Source: Spirosoma oryzae (GTDB taxonomy: Bacteria > Bacteroidota > Bacteroidia > Cytophagales > Spirosomataceae). From it: DNA of 64,000 bases. This document shows, in pieces, positions 26,408-36,607 of the stretch (the first letter of the stretch is position 1; the number at the start of each line of letters is the position of its first letter). The DNA lies in contig NZ_PVTE01000001.1 of the NCBI RefSeq assembly GCF_003002825.1, forward strand, positions 248,001 through 312,000, written 5' to 3'. The notes beneath the pieces are model-generated. The model had not been told where the DNA came from. It worked only from the letters and a program-made list of their open reading frames with translations, and made no database searches. The position numbers and the translations under genes are program-made.

Positions 26408-27748
26408 ATGCGTCCAGATCATTCACTCACCCGCAAGCTCCGGTTGGCGTTGCTCTGGCTGCTGGCTCCGTCGATGGCGATGGCCCAGAAGCAGTTCGGT
26501 TCCTTGCCCGAGGTGTTCCGCTATGCCGACCAGCACGCCCTGCCGCTGCAAACGTCCCGGCTTCAGGAGCAGATCAGCCGTTCAGCGGAAAAGCAATCGA
26601 AAGCGTATCGCCTGCCGATCCTCAGCGGTAGCGGTGCGTTTACCGACAATATCACGCTGCAACCCACGCTGGTTCCCGAGAAACTGACGAACCCATCGGC
26701 TCCCGATAACAGCTACCGTGAACTGACGTTTGGCCGGCCATTTATCTATACGGTGGGGGTTCAGGCTCAATGGGACGTGCTGAATTTTCAGAGGTGGTTT
26801 GCGGCCAAAACGGCCAGTGTACAGACCCACGTAGCCACCGTACAGACGGCCCAGACCCGCTACGCGATGTACAACCAACTGGCCAGTACGTACTACGCCC
26901 TGCTACTGAGTCAGGAAATCGACACCATCTATGTCCAAAACCTGGCGACCACATCAGCCATTGCCCGGCACGTAGCCGACAAATACGCCCAGGGACTGGT
27001 CAGCGAAGAACAGCGGAACCGGGCTACGATCCAGCAGTTACAGGCCGAACGTACCCTGGCCGACATTCGCACCCAGTATCGACAGTTGACCTACGATCTT
27101 CAGAATCAACTAAATACCACCGACAGTTTGACCCTGACCGAGACCTGGCAGCAACCCGCCGAATCGGCGTCGCCCGTATCGTTTGACCGGACGCATCCGG
27201 CCATTCTGCTTCAGCAATCCATGCTTCAACTGTCCCAATCTCAGTTATCTCAAAGTAAATCGCTGCTGTATCCGTCCCTGTCGGTGGGGTATCAGTACAA
27301 TTATTCCTGGGCCACCGGCGGGTTTACGGATTTCGCCAACGCTAATCGGCTGCCCCAGCAATTCCTGAGTGTGCGGCTGAACGTACCGATCTTCACGGGT
27401 TTTGCCACACGGGAGAAAATCAGCCAGTCGGAACTGAGTATCCAAGCCCAGCAACTGCAACTGACGCAGGCCCGGAATCAGGTCGCTCAGGAAGACCAGA
27501 CGCTGCTGCTCCAGTATGACCAGAACCGGGGGCAACTCCAGAAAGCCCGGCAGATTCTGGCCTTGCAGCAGCAGAACGACCGCCACGTGCAGAACCGCTA
27601 CGACGGAGGCATTATCAGCCTGGACGAGCGGCTCGACAAGCTCAATGACCTTTTCAAAGCCCAGAACGATTACGTCCAGAGTCTGAGCAATTACAGCGTA
27701 TCCCACTACAAAACCGTCATCCGTCAACTCGACTTTCAGCATGAATAA
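26408..27748 (+). CDS. TolC-family outer-membrane efflux channel
   Basis: 446 residues with signal peptide (ending AMAQ), then two repeats of long amphipathic helices with short beta strands (LSVGYQYNYSW in repeat 2). This is the outer-membrane-efflux (OEP) duplication that forms a trimeric channel-tunnel. The family's total length is about 420-480. It overlaps the next gene, an adaptor, by eight bases and precedes an ABC permease and ATPase, so it should be the exit duct of a three-part pump spanning both membranes. Confidence 0.92.
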   Translation: MRPDHSLTRKLRLALLWLLAPSMAMAQKQFGSLPEVFRYADQHALPLQTSRLQEQISRSAEKQSKAYRLPILSGSGAFTDNITLQPTLVPEKLTNPSAPDNSYRELTFGRPFIYTVGVQAQWDVLNFQRWFAAKTASVQTHVATVQTAQTRYAMYNQLASTYYALLLSQEIDTIYVQNLATTSAIARHVADKYAQGLVSEEQRNRATIQQLQAERTLADIRTQYRQLTYDLQNQLNTTDSLTLTETWQQPAESASPVSFDRTHPAILLQQSMLQLSQSQLSQSKSLLYPSLSVGYQYNYSWATGGFTDFANANRLPQQFLSVRLNVPIFTGFATREKISQSELSIQAQQLQLTQARNQVAQEDQTLLLQYDQNRGQLQKARQILALQQQNDRHVQNRYDGGIISLDERLDKLNDLFKAQNDYVQSLSNYSVSHYKTVIRQLDFQHE

Positions 27749-28841
27749 TACCCATTCATTCAGCCAATATGCCAGCCTGGCTACGTGCCTTTGGGTGCTG
27801 GCTGCCTGCCATAGCCCGGAGAAAACATCGCCCCAGCGAAAAACAATCGAAGAAGCGGTCTTTGCCAGTGGACACATGGAACAGGAAAACGAATACGTCG
27901 TGGCGGCCAACGTGGATGGTACGCTCCAGCAGCTGTCGATCAAAGAAGGCGATGCTGTGCTGGCGGGAGCCGTGCTGGCCCACATCAAAAGCGACATTCC
28001 GGCCAACCAGCTCACCGAAGCCAGACTCGTCTACACGGATGCCGCCCGCAATGCCTCGGCCCAATCGCCCCAACTCAGCCAACTCCGGGTGCAGATCGAT
28101 CAGGCCAACGCCCAGCTTGAGCAGGACCGCACGAACTGGCAGCGGTATAAAACCCTGCGAGCCACCAATTCAGTATCGCAACTGGATATGGAAAAAGCGG
28201 AATTGCAGTACAAAGCCTCCGCCAGTGCGTTGGACGTGCTGAAAAAAAACTATCAGGAGCTGGAACGGTCGCTCAAACTTCAGGCCGCCACCAGCCGAAC
28301 TCAAGTCAATTCGCAGCAGTCACTACTCGCTGATTATCAACTCAAAGCCAGCCGGCCCGGGCAGGTGCTAACCGTCTACAAAAAAGAAGGGGAGCTGGTT
28401 CGTAAGGGGGAAGTCATTGCCCGGATTGGTAGCGGAGCGAGCGTCCTGAAACTGTTTGTGGCCGAAGACGATATCGCCAAAATCAAACTTGGCCAGTCGG
28501 CCAGCGTGCAACTGAACACCTATCCCGATACAGTTTTCAAGGCTCGTCTGTCGAAACTATACCCGGCCTTCGATGAAAGTCAGCAATCCTACGTCGTCGA
28601 AGCCCAGTTCCTTCAGCCGCCTGCGGTGCTATTTTCAGGGACTCAGCTACAGGCCAATGTCGTCACCGGCACCCGCAACAACGTACTGGTTATTCCAGCT
28701 CCTTACCTCAGCAAAGGAAAGTACGTAACTCTCGAATCGGGCGATGAGAAAGCCATCGTTACGGGCTACAAAAGCAAAGACTGGGTGGAAGTCCGGTCGG
28801 GTATTTCAGACAAAGACGTCATTCTTCGCACCAATGAATAA
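27741..28841 (+). CDS. Periplasmic adaptor subunit (HlyD/MFP), lipoprotein
   Basis: 366 residues. The head ends in VLAACHS, a lipobox, so the adaptor is probably lipid-anchored in the inner membrane. A split biotinyl/lipoyl domain lies at about 45-75 and 195-240 (AANVDGTLQQLSIKEGDAVLAG; KASRPGQVLTVYKKEGELVRKGE). A helical hairpin (about 85-190) lies between the halves, and beta-barrel and membrane-proximal domains follow. It overlaps both neighbours by eight bases. It links the inner-membrane ABC part to the TolC-type channel. Confidence 0.92.
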   Translation: MNNTHSFSQYASLATCLWVLAACHSPEKTSPQRKTIEEAVFASGHMEQENEYVVAANVDGTLQQLSIKEGDAVLAGAVLAHIKSDIPANQLTEARLVYTDAARNASAQSPQLSQLRVQIDQANAQLEQDRTNWQRYKTLRATNSVSQLDMEKAELQYKASASALDVLKKNYQELERSLKLQAATSRTQVNSQQSLLADYQLKASRPGQVLTVYKKEGELVRKGEVIARIGSGASVLKLFVAEDDIAKIKLGQSASVQLNTYPDTVFKARLSKLYPAFDESQQSYVVEAQFLQPPAVLFSGTQLQANVVTGTRNNVLVIPAPYLSKGKYVTLESGDEKAIVTGYKSKDWVEVRSGISDKDVILRTNE

Positions 28842-30084
28842 GGCTATGGGTGTCAACAACAAAATTGCCTGGGTTCACCTGACGTCCAAAATACGCCAGT
28901 TGATCGTGGCCGTACTGAGCGTTACGTTCGGGATCTCGATGTACATTTTCATGAACAGCTTCACCAGCGGGGTCAATGACGCCCAGGCTGAACTGGTCTT
29001 CAATACGATGGCCCACATCCGGGTGTACAACGATCTGCCCAAAGAAGCCCGGCAGCTCCTGCCCGTTCCGACGGGGTCGGATACGGTTCAGTTCATCAGT
29101 AACCCCAAACGAATCCAGTATACGGAAGGCATCAAAAACGCCGAACCGATTCGGGAACTGCTGGAATCGAGTCCCGACGTAGTAGCCGTTACGGAGCAGC
29201 TCAACGAAAACGTGTTTTTTCACAACGGGGTCAGCAAGGTAAGCGGTAGCCTGTCGGGGGTCGATATTGACAACGAAAATCAGCTGTTCCATACCGCTCA
29301 ATACATGACGGAGGGCGATTGGTACGAACTGCAACGACGCAGCGACGGCGTGATTCTGGGGACGGGACTGGCCGACAAAATCAGTGCTCAGATGGGCGAT
29401 ATCATCTCGCTTAGTACGTCCGACGGTATCCTGAAAACCTACAAAGTGGTTGGCCTGATCGAAACGGGGTCCGCCAGCGTCGATAAATCCAGAGCCATTA
29501 TTTCGATTCAGGCGGCCCGTCAGTTGTTATCGAAAAACCAGAGTTATGCCACGGACGTACTGGCCAATGTGCGGCATTACAACGATGCCCGCACCACCGC
29601 CCAACGCATTGGGGCTTCGGTTGCGTACAAAACCGAAGCCTGGCAGGAAGGCAACTCGCAACTGGAATCGGCCAACGTGCTCCGCGACATTCTGGCGATC
29701 ACCGTCTCCCTGACGATCCTGATTGTGGCCGGATTCGGCATTTACAACATCATGAACATGACGGTGAATGAGAAAATGCGGGAAATCGCGATCCTCAAGG
29801 CCATGGGTTTCGACGGAAAAGATATTGTTCAAATCTTTCTGATTCAGTCGATTGCCATCGGGTTTATGGGTGGGCTGGTGGGGCTGTTGCTGGGTTTCAT
29901 CATCTCGGCGGGCGTCGACCGGATTCCCTTCAAAATCGCATCGCTCACGACCTTACCCATTGCCTATATCCCCACCGACTACGTGATGGCGCTGGTATTC
30001 GGGCTTCTGACGACGTTCGTTGCGGGGTATCTGCCCGCCCGAAAAGCATCTAAAATCGATCCCGTAGAAATCTTAAGAGGCTAA
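28834..30084 (+). CDS. ABC transporter permease, MacB/LolCE (FtsX) type
   Basis: 416 residues from ATG 28834, which overlaps the adaptor stop by eight bases. TM1 at about 20-42, a large periplasmic MacB-type domain (about 45-275) and three C-terminal TM helices (about 285-400) give the FtsX topology 1+3. The coupling sequence MREIAILKAMGFDGKDI is typical. With the adaptor and TolC-type protein this resembles MacAB-TolC mechanotransmission pumps; with the separate ATPase it also resembles LolCDE. The three-part context favours export of a peptide, lipid or antibiotic over lipoprotein release. Confidence 0.92.
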   Translation: MNKAMGVNNKIAWVHLTSKIRQLIVAVLSVTFGISMYIFMNSFTSGVNDAQAELVFNTMAHIRVYNDLPKEARQLLPVPTGSDTVQFISNPKRIQYTEGIKNAEPIRELLESSPDVVAVTEQLNENVFFHNGVSKVSGSLSGVDIDNENQLFHTAQYMTEGDWYELQRRSDGVILGTGLADKISAQMGDIISLSTSDGILKTYKVVGLIETGSASVDKSRAIISIQAARQLLSKNQSYATDVLANVRHYNDARTTAQRIGASVAYKTEAWQEGNSQLESANVLRDILAITVSLTILIVAGFGIYNIMNMTVNEKMREIAILKAMGFDGKDIVQIFLIQSIAIGFMGGLVGLLLGFIISAGVDRIPFKIASLTTLPIAYIPTDYVMALVFGLLTTFVAGYLPARKASKIDPVEILRG

Positions 30085-30086
30085 TC

Positions 30087-30764
30087 ATGCAACCTGCACT
30101 TTCGGTCGACAACATCATCAAATATTTTCATGACCCCGAAACCATTCAGGTGCTGAAAGGCATTTCGTTCGACGTGCAGCCGGGCGAATTTCTGGCTCTG
30201 ATCGGCAAATCGGGCTCCGGGAAATCGACGCTTCTGTATCTACTCTCCACGATGGATACGAATTATGAAGGTACGATTCAGATCAATGGCACCCGGCTCA
30301 CGGGGTTGAAACAGAACGAACTGGCCCGGTTTCGGAACGAACACATCGGCTTCGTGTTCCAGTTTCACTATTTGCTGCCGGAGTTTTCGGTACTGGACAA
30401 TGTCATGTTGCCCGCCCTGAAACTGGGCAAACAGCCCCCGGAACAGATTCGGGCCAAAGCCCTGGAACTCCTGTACCTGCTCGACATCAAAGGGCACGAA
30501 GACAAAAAAGCGTCCCGCATTTCGGGTGGACAGCAGCAACGGGTTGCCATTGCCCGTGCCCTGATCAACGATCCGGCCATTATCATGGGCGACGAACCCA
30601 CGGGTAATCTGGACTCCAAAAATACCAAAGTGGTGTTCGATATTTTCCGGGAACTAGCCAGAGAACGAGGACAAACCATCATTGCCGTCACGCACGACGA
30701 TGAGTTTGCGGCCAACTGCGACCGGGTGATCGAAATGGTGGATGGTAAAATTGTTGGCGAATGA
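30087..30764 (+). CDS. ABC ATPase, LolD/MacB type
   Basis: 225 residues. Walker A is GKSGSGKST (about 39-47), the Q-loop is VFQFHYLLPEFSVLDNV, the signature ISGGQQQRVAIARAL (about 147-161), Walker B IIMGDEPTGNLD and the switch His AVTHDDEFA. The FQFHYLLPEF segment and length place it in the LolD/MacB/FtsE family, which powers FtsX-type permeases. It lies two bases after the permease, so the two certainly act together. Confidence 0.95.
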   Translation: MQPALSVDNIIKYFHDPETIQVLKGISFDVQPGEFLALIGKSGSGKSTLLYLLSTMDTNYEGTIQINGTRLTGLKQNELARFRNEHIGFVFQFHYLLPEFSVLDNVMLPALKLGKQPPEQIRAKALELLYLLDIKGHEDKKASRISGGQQQRVAIARALINDPAIIMGDEPTGNLDSKNTKVVFDIFRELARERGQTIIAVTHDDEFAANCDRVIEMVDGKIVGE

Positions 30765-30777
30765 TTAGTTTTTACGC

Positions 30778-31746
30778 ATGAAACTCAACATAAACCGGCT
30801 GCTTCCGTTAGCCCTGGCAGCTATTCTGCCGGGGCTTAATTTCTTCTCCAACGCCGACGCTCTGGCCGATGGCAAACTGGATTTCTACAGCCGGTGGTTA
30901 TCTGCGTCGGTCGTATTGTTTCTGCTCTGGCACCTGCTCCACTACACGACCCACCAGAGCCGTCGCTACCGATGGGGCCTTACGACGGCCATCATTCTGC
31001 TGTATATCGTACTGGTTTACAGTCTCTTTTCGCTTTTTGTGTTCAGTCACCCCGACTACATTCGCTGGAACCTGCTCGTCAAATTCTTTTTTGCCAGCCT
31101 TCTTTTTCTCATCATTCAGTACGCCCTGCGAGCCAGTTCCAGCATTGCCCGGCTGGAACTGGAAAAAGAGCAGATGCAGAGCGAAAACTACCGGGTACAG
31201 CTCCAGCAATTACGCAGCAAAGTCGATCCGCATTTTCTGTTCAACTCCCTGAATACGCTGCGGATGATGGCCCGCAAGCAACACCCCTCGACCGAACAGT
31301 TTGTGATCAGTCTATCGGATTTCTATCGACAAACGCTCAAGTACAACGAAGCGTCTACGGTTCCGTTGCGGGAGGAACTAAGCGTGCTGAAATCGTATCT
31401 GTTTCTGATGCAGACCCGTAACGAAGGTAACCTGGACGTATCGATTCAGATCGACGAGCCCTTACAGAATTACCTGATTCCCACGCTTTCCTTGCAGATC
31501 GTCGCCGAAAACTGCGTCAAACACAACGCCATGACCTCGGCCCATCCGCTGCGGATCAGTATCTCGACCAGCGACGATTTTTACGTCGTGGTCAGCAATC
31601 CGAAACTGCCAAAGCTGTCTCCATCGGAAAAGTCGGGCTACGGGCTGGATAATATCCGGCAACGCTATACCTTGCTCAACGTGACGAATGGCCTGCTCGT
31701 CCACGAAACCGACACCCATTTTGCCGTAAAACTGAAACTGATCTGA
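30778..31746 (+). CDS. LytS-type sensor histidine kinase
   Basis: 322 residues with four TM helices (about 8-28, 42-62, 72-92, 100-118) and no periplasmic domain. A coiled coil follows, then the His_kinase (PF06580) motif DPHFLFNSLNTL with phospho-acceptor His about 152. The ATPase part has NCVKHN and GYGLDNIRQRY. Such four-helix intramembrane-sensing kinases normally pair with a LytTR regulator. It starts 13 bases after the pump ATPase, so it is co-transcribed with the efflux genes. A matching LytTR regulator gene follows only at 33224, beyond an unrelated ATPase gene. Confidence 0.92.
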   Translation: MKLNINRLLPLALAAILPGLNFFSNADALADGKLDFYSRWLSASVVLFLLWHLLHYTTHQSRRYRWGLTTAIILLYIVLVYSLFSLFVFSHPDYIRWNLLVKFFFASLLFLIIQYALRASSSIARLELEKEQMQSENYRVQLQQLRSKVDPHFLFNSLNTLRMMARKQHPSTEQFVISLSDFYRQTLKYNEASTVPLREELSVLKSYLFLMQTRNEGNLDVSIQIDEPLQNYLIPTLSLQIVAENCVKHNAMTSAHPLRISISTSDDFYVVVSNPKLPKLSPSEKSGYGLDNIRQRYTLLNVTNGLLVHETDTHFAVKLKLI

Positions 31747-31880
31747 TGAATGGCTGTCCTTATCAAAGCAGGGTGAAAGCGCCGGATTATCATTTAGAAT
31801 TTGCGCCAACGAAGCTATAAAGACTATTATGATCAACCTGATTTTCTAGGTAGAGTGAACTGAAACTTGATTTATAATGC

Positions 31881-33065
<1,185 letters not shown>

Positions 33066-33223
33066 AAAAAGGTAGTTGATAAGCGATTCTCAGATCTCAG
33101 CCAAACGTCATTTTGGGCTTCACGTTCTTGTTAAGGTCAAGCCTATTTCAACAAGGATTTACCCTGTTTTAGTTAACTTGATGCGGGTGATTTGATAGTT
33201 GTCCCACTTTAGTAGTTGCAGCC

Positions 33224-33985
33224 ATGAACGTATTGATTGTGGAAGATGAAAAGCACACGGCCCAGCTTCTGAAAGAAATCATCGAGCAGGACGACGACTT
33301 TCTGGTCACGGCCACGCTCGAATCCATTGCGGAGACCGTTGCTTTTCTGACGAAACACCACAACAAAATCGACCTGATCTTTCTGGATATTCAGCTCGCC
33401 GATGGACACAGCTTCGCCATTTCCCAGTATATCGACGTAGCCATTCCAGTCATTTTCTGCACTGCTTTTGACGATTACACCCTGGCGGCTATTCAGAACA
33501 ACGGCATCAACTACATCCTAAAACCGTTTCGGGAAGAAGAAATCCACGCGGCCCTGATGCGGTATAAAAGCCTGGTGGCCAGCTTCAGCCAGAAGGCCAT
33601 CAATCCCGCTTTGTTTGCACCTGCCCGGGAGAAAGGTTATCAGGAAAGTTTCCTGACCCAGCACCGCGAAAAATCCATCGTCATTTACACCAAGGACATT
33701 GCGGCCATCACCATTGAGTATGAACTCGTTCAGTTGTATACCTTCAGCGGGGAGCGGCACCCGCTCCTGAAAAATCTGGAATACATCGAGTCGGTTTGTA
33801 ACCCGCATCAGTTTTACCGCATCAACCGGCAAATGCTCATCAACCGCAACGCCATCCGGTCAATTGAGCCGTATTTCAACCGAAAAGTCGTGGTCAAACT
33901 GGTCGTTCCTCTGGCCGAAACCCCCATCGTCAGCCGCCTGAAAGTAACGGCCTTTAAAGCGTGGCTGGAAACGGGTGGTCTGTAG
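33224..33985 (+). CDS. LytTR-family response regulator of the efflux cluster
   Basis: 253 residues: receiver domain with acidic pocket EDE (about 7-9), phospho-acceptor Asp about 55 (FLDIQLADG) and Lys in LKPF. The C-terminal LytTR DNA-binding domain runs from about 145 (KSIVIYTKDIAAITIEYELVQLYT; FYRINRQMLINRNAI). Its natural partner is the LytS-type kinase ending at 31746, 1.5 kb upstream. The bases between the ATPase stop and this start (33066-33223) hold no gene and no clear promoter. It probably controls the efflux operon. Confidence 0.92.
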   Translation: MNVLIVEDEKHTAQLLKEIIEQDDDFLVTATLESIAETVAFLTKHHNKIDLIFLDIQLADGHSFAISQYIDVAIPVIFCTAFDDYTLAAIQNNGINYILKPFREEEIHAALMRYKSLVASFSQKAINPALFAPAREKGYQESFLTQHREKSIVIYTKDIAAITIEYELVQLYTFSGERHPLLKNLEYIESVCNPHQFYRINRQMLINRNAIRSIEPYFNRKVVVKLVVPLAETPIVSRLKVTAFKAWLETGGL

Positions 33986-34016
33986 TAGTGCCAGACTATT
34001 TTATTTGGGTACAGTA

Positions 34017-34109
34017 TCGAACTCCGCCGTTCAGAATACGGCTGTCAGGTCCATTGTCGAACCCGCCCGCACCGGTACAAAAGTAGACACTAAAAGGTTG
34101 AATGATTGA
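34017..34109 (+). pseudogene. Decayed 3' tail of a Gfo/Idh/MocA gene
   Basis: Read in frame from 34053, the bases give IVEPARTGTKVDTK then RLND and a stop at 34107. This matches the C terminus of the Gfo/Idh protein at 24618-25814, whose residues read IFEAARTGKKVDTK. At DNA level CCGCCCGCACCGGT is shared exactly (25741-25754 and an equivalent run near 34063). Upstream of 34050 the similarity fades within about ten codons, and no start codon or Rossmann part exists. It is best explained as a deletion remnant of a paralogue. Confidence 0.6.
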
Positions 34110-34162
34110 ATGAGTTCGTGCGCCAGCCCATTCAACCACTCATTCATTCAATCCATCAATCC
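34096..34162. terminator. GAATGATT tandem-unit imperfect hairpin
   Basis: The left arm (34096-34114), made of TTGAATGA units, pairs imperfectly with 34138-34162, made of ATTCATTCAATC units. It overlaps the stop codon of the minus-strand DinB gene (34156-34158) and follows the LytTR gene and the Gfo/Idh remnant. It could terminate both strands. Confidence 0.55.
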
Positions 34163-34821
34163 TTCCCCGGCTTCATACCCGGCAGGCGGCTTTTGAGCCA
34201 GGTAATCTGCCCCCGGTGGTTCGATTCGTGTTCGCAGACGTGGAACCACTTCCAGTATGTATTGACGGGTTGCTGCTTCGACCAGATCGGGTCTAGGGCC
34301 AGCAGCCACTTATCGTCTTTTGTTTTGAGCTGGGCCAGTGTCTCGTCGCGTACGGCCGTGATCTTGTCGAGGTAGTACTGCACGTCATGGCCTTTGATGG
34401 CCGCCCGACCGGCATCGCCCAATTCCATCGCAGCACCCCATTCCTTCTTCTCGGCTTCGTTGAATTCCTGTCGCCCTTCGAAGGTGTTGATTTGGTAAAA
34501 TTTATCGGTCGCGCCGAGGTGCATAATCAGTGCGCCGATGGTGTTGGCGTTCGCATCGAACAGGTGGTCGAGTTGAGCCGGTGTCAGGCTCTTCACCGTT
34601 CGGAGAATCGTATCGCGGTTATAGCGCATCATCGACACCAGGGAACCGATCATGGGTGAATAGCCTTCCACCGGCCCGACGACGAGCAGATTGTTGTCGG
34701 GTGGGGCGGGTAGCGTGTGGGCCAGCGTTGGTAGGGCACCGGCTACGGTCAGGCTGGCGGCTGTGGTCAGGCTGCCGTTGAGGAACTGACGGCGTGAAAC
34801 GGATTTTAGGGATGAAGACAT
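34156..34821 (-). CDS. Exported DinB-like (DUF664-type) four-helix protein
   Basis: 221 residues. The head SVSRRQFLNGSLTTAASLTVAGALPTLA is a Tat-type twin-arginine signal. The mature part is the DinB four-helix fold with three spaced histidines typical of its metal site: one in GALIMHLGATDKFYQ and two in HVCEHESNHRGQI. DinB-like proteins include thiol-dependent metalloenzymes, but most are unassigned. A Tat signal suits a protein that folds with metal before export. It stands alone and converges on the LytTR gene. Confidence 0.85.
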   Translation of the reverse strand: MSSSLKSVSRRQFLNGSLTTAASLTVAGALPTLAHTLPAPPDNNLLVVGPVEGYSPMIGSLVSMMRYNRDTILRTVKSLTPAQLDHLFDANANTIGALIMHLGATDKFYQINTFEGRQEFNEAEKKEWGAAMELGDAGRAAIKGHDVQYYLDKITAVRDETLAQLKTKDDKWLLALDPIWSKQQPVNTYWKWFHVCEHESNHRGQITWLKSRLPGMKPGKD

Positions 34822-34995
34822 GGTCGAAGGAAGGAAATAAGCGATGAGATCAGCTAGATGTGGATAAGCTACAGAATCTGACCGTAATACGAGCGGCTCA
34901 CTTTACTAACCGGTTGCGACAAAGGCGATTGCTACCGGTGGCCCGATGCGAAAAAGCAGTTTATTTGTTTATTCTAACTACTAACCCAACCGTTT

Positions 34996-35292
34996 ATGTT
35001 CGCCCGCGTCATCCAGGTACAACTCAAGCCCAACACCATCGAACCCGCTACTGCACACTTCCGCGACAACGTCGGACCGGCGCTCAGGCAGCTCGACGGC
35101 TTTAAAAACAGCCGCTTTCTTACCAATGCCGATACCGGCAAATGCCTGATGGTAACGCTGTGGGAGTCGGCGGAGCATCGGAAAGGGGCTGAGACGAATG
35201 GATTCCTGCAGGGCGTGATGGCCGATATGAAGGAGTTTTTTGCCGGCCCGCCGACTGTCGACTACTACGAAGTCGGCGTGCAGGTCGCGTAA
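34996..35292 (+). CDS. Antibiotic-biosynthesis-monooxygenase (ABM) domain protein
   Basis: 98 residues forming a dimeric ferredoxin-like barrel. MFARVIQVQLKPNTIEPATAHFRDNVGPALRQLDGFKNSRFLTNAD and CLMVTLWESAEH follow the ABM pattern of a first strand, a helix with P-A-L, then G-hydrophobic-strand and a W-E-S turn. Family members are quinol or haem oxygenases, or simply small-molecule binders. No haem ligand can be assigned here. It has no operon partner. A Tat-exported DinB gene is divergent upstream. Confidence 0.8.
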   Translation: MFARVIQVQLKPNTIEPATAHFRDNVGPALRQLDGFKNSRFLTNADTGKCLMVTLWESAEHRKGAETNGFLQGVMADMKEFFAGPPTVDYYEVGVQVA

Positions 35293-35318
35293 GCGGGGAC
35301 ACATCTGATTCGTACCGA

Positions 35319-36461
35319 TCAGGCATGGTCGAGATCGATCAGGGCGCGGAACATACGCGCGGCCGGTTCGATCAGTCGATCGTTGAAATCATAATCGGCC
35401 TGGTGCAGGGCGGGGCTATCTTCGCCCGCACCGAGGCCGAACATCGCCCCCGGAAACCGTTGGGTGAACAGCCCGAAATCTTCGCCCCACCGCAGGGGTT
35501 CGCTTACTTCCTGAAACGGAAAATCAAGTGTTTGGGCGCATTGGCGAACCTGCGCGAACGCAGCCGGATCGTTCTCGTTGGCGGCAAACGCGTCGGTATA
35601 CCTCGTCTCGACACGAATACCACTGCCTGCCGTAAGCTGATCGAGCAGTGCGTGTAACTGGTTGACCAACTCGCTCATGCGTTGGGTACTTTTCGTGCGT
35701 AAGGTCAGGTGGACTTCGCCGTATCCCGCCGATACCCCGTATGATTGCTCACCTAGTGTGGTATAGATCGGCGTAATCAGTGAAAACGTGTCGTACTGGA
35801 GGTCAGGCTGTTGCAGCGAGCGGGTCTGCGTGACAAACGCGCTCATGACGTAGGCCGGATTATAACCCTGCTCCGGCTCGGCCGCATGCGCGACCTGCCC
35901 TGTAAACGAAACGATCATACTTTGCACCGATGCGGTAAACGGACCGGGCTTACAGATAATCGCGCCCTCGGGGAAGCCCGGCAGGTTGTGCAGCGCGAAC
36001 ACACGATTGGGCTGAATGGGAGCGAAAGCGGGGTCGTGCAGTACGGCCTCGGCCCCCTTCCCCGTTTCCTCAGCGGGCTGAAATAGAAGATACACCCGCC
36101 CCTTCACGATCGGCGTTGCGTTGAGCGAAGCCGCCAGCCGGACCAGAATGGCCGTGTGTCCATCGTGCCCGCACTTATGCGAAATACCCGCGTGCTGCGA
36201 TCGGTACGCAACCGTATTGACTTCCTGAATCGGCAGTGCGTCGATGTCGGCCCGGATCAGCGTTACCGGGCCTGCGTCGCCGTTTCCGTACTGTACGAGC
36301 AGGCCTGTACCGCCAATCGACAGTACGTCTGCCGGATTAAGTAAGGCGACAACGTCACGGATACGCTGCTGCGTTTGTGTTTCCTGTCCCGACAATTCCG
36401 GGAAGCGGTGCAGGTCCTGTCGGAAGAGGACAAACGGGTCGGGATAAACGGGTAGTTTCAT
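35319..36461 (-). CDS. M20D amidohydrolase (hippurate/N-acyl-amino-acid hydrolase type)
   Basis: 380 residues from ATG 36461 (MKLPVYPDPFVLFRQDLHRFPELSGQE); the longer frame to 36587 is unsupported. RQDLHRFPELSGQE, HKCGHDGHTA (metal ligands) and QPAEETGKGAEAVL are the M20D signatures, and ALHNLPGFPEG continues the family pattern. It lacks a signal peptide, so it is a cytoplasmic amidohydrolase releasing amino acids from N-acyl conjugates, or a related deacetylase. It diverges from a second, unrelated-subfamily M20 gene. Confidence 0.9.
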   Translation of the reverse strand: MKLPVYPDPFVLFRQDLHRFPELSGQETQTQQRIRDVVALLNPADVLSIGGTGLLVQYGNGDAGPVTLIRADIDALPIQEVNTVAYRSQHAGISHKCGHDGHTAILVRLAASLNATPIVKGRVYLLFQPAEETGKGAEAVLHDPAFAPIQPNRVFALHNLPGFPEGAIICKPGPFTASVQSMIVSFTGQVAHAAEPEQGYNPAYVMSAFVTQTRSLQQPDLQYDTFSLITPIYTTLGEQSYGVSAGYGEVHLTLRTKSTQRMSELVNQLHALLDQLTAGSGIRVETRYTDAFAANENDPAAFAQVRQCAQTLDFPFQEVSEPLRWGEDFGLFTQRFPGAMFGLGAGEDSPALHQADYDFNDRLIEPAARMFRALIDLDHA

Positions 36462-36607
36462 GTGCGGGATAGCTGTCGACTCCTCGACTGTGCAATTCGG
36501 CAACAAGTGTCCGGTAAGCCTTGTTCGGACAAAGGCGATTGGCAATTGCCGTTCTACTGTTCGTATCCCGTATTTTAGCCGGTACAACCTGTCAAAACGT
36601 ACCCGCT

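Noticed and set aside
31746..31820. 24-codon frame starting in the LytS stop codon
   Set aside because: Too short and unlike a peptide signal; no conserved feature visible.
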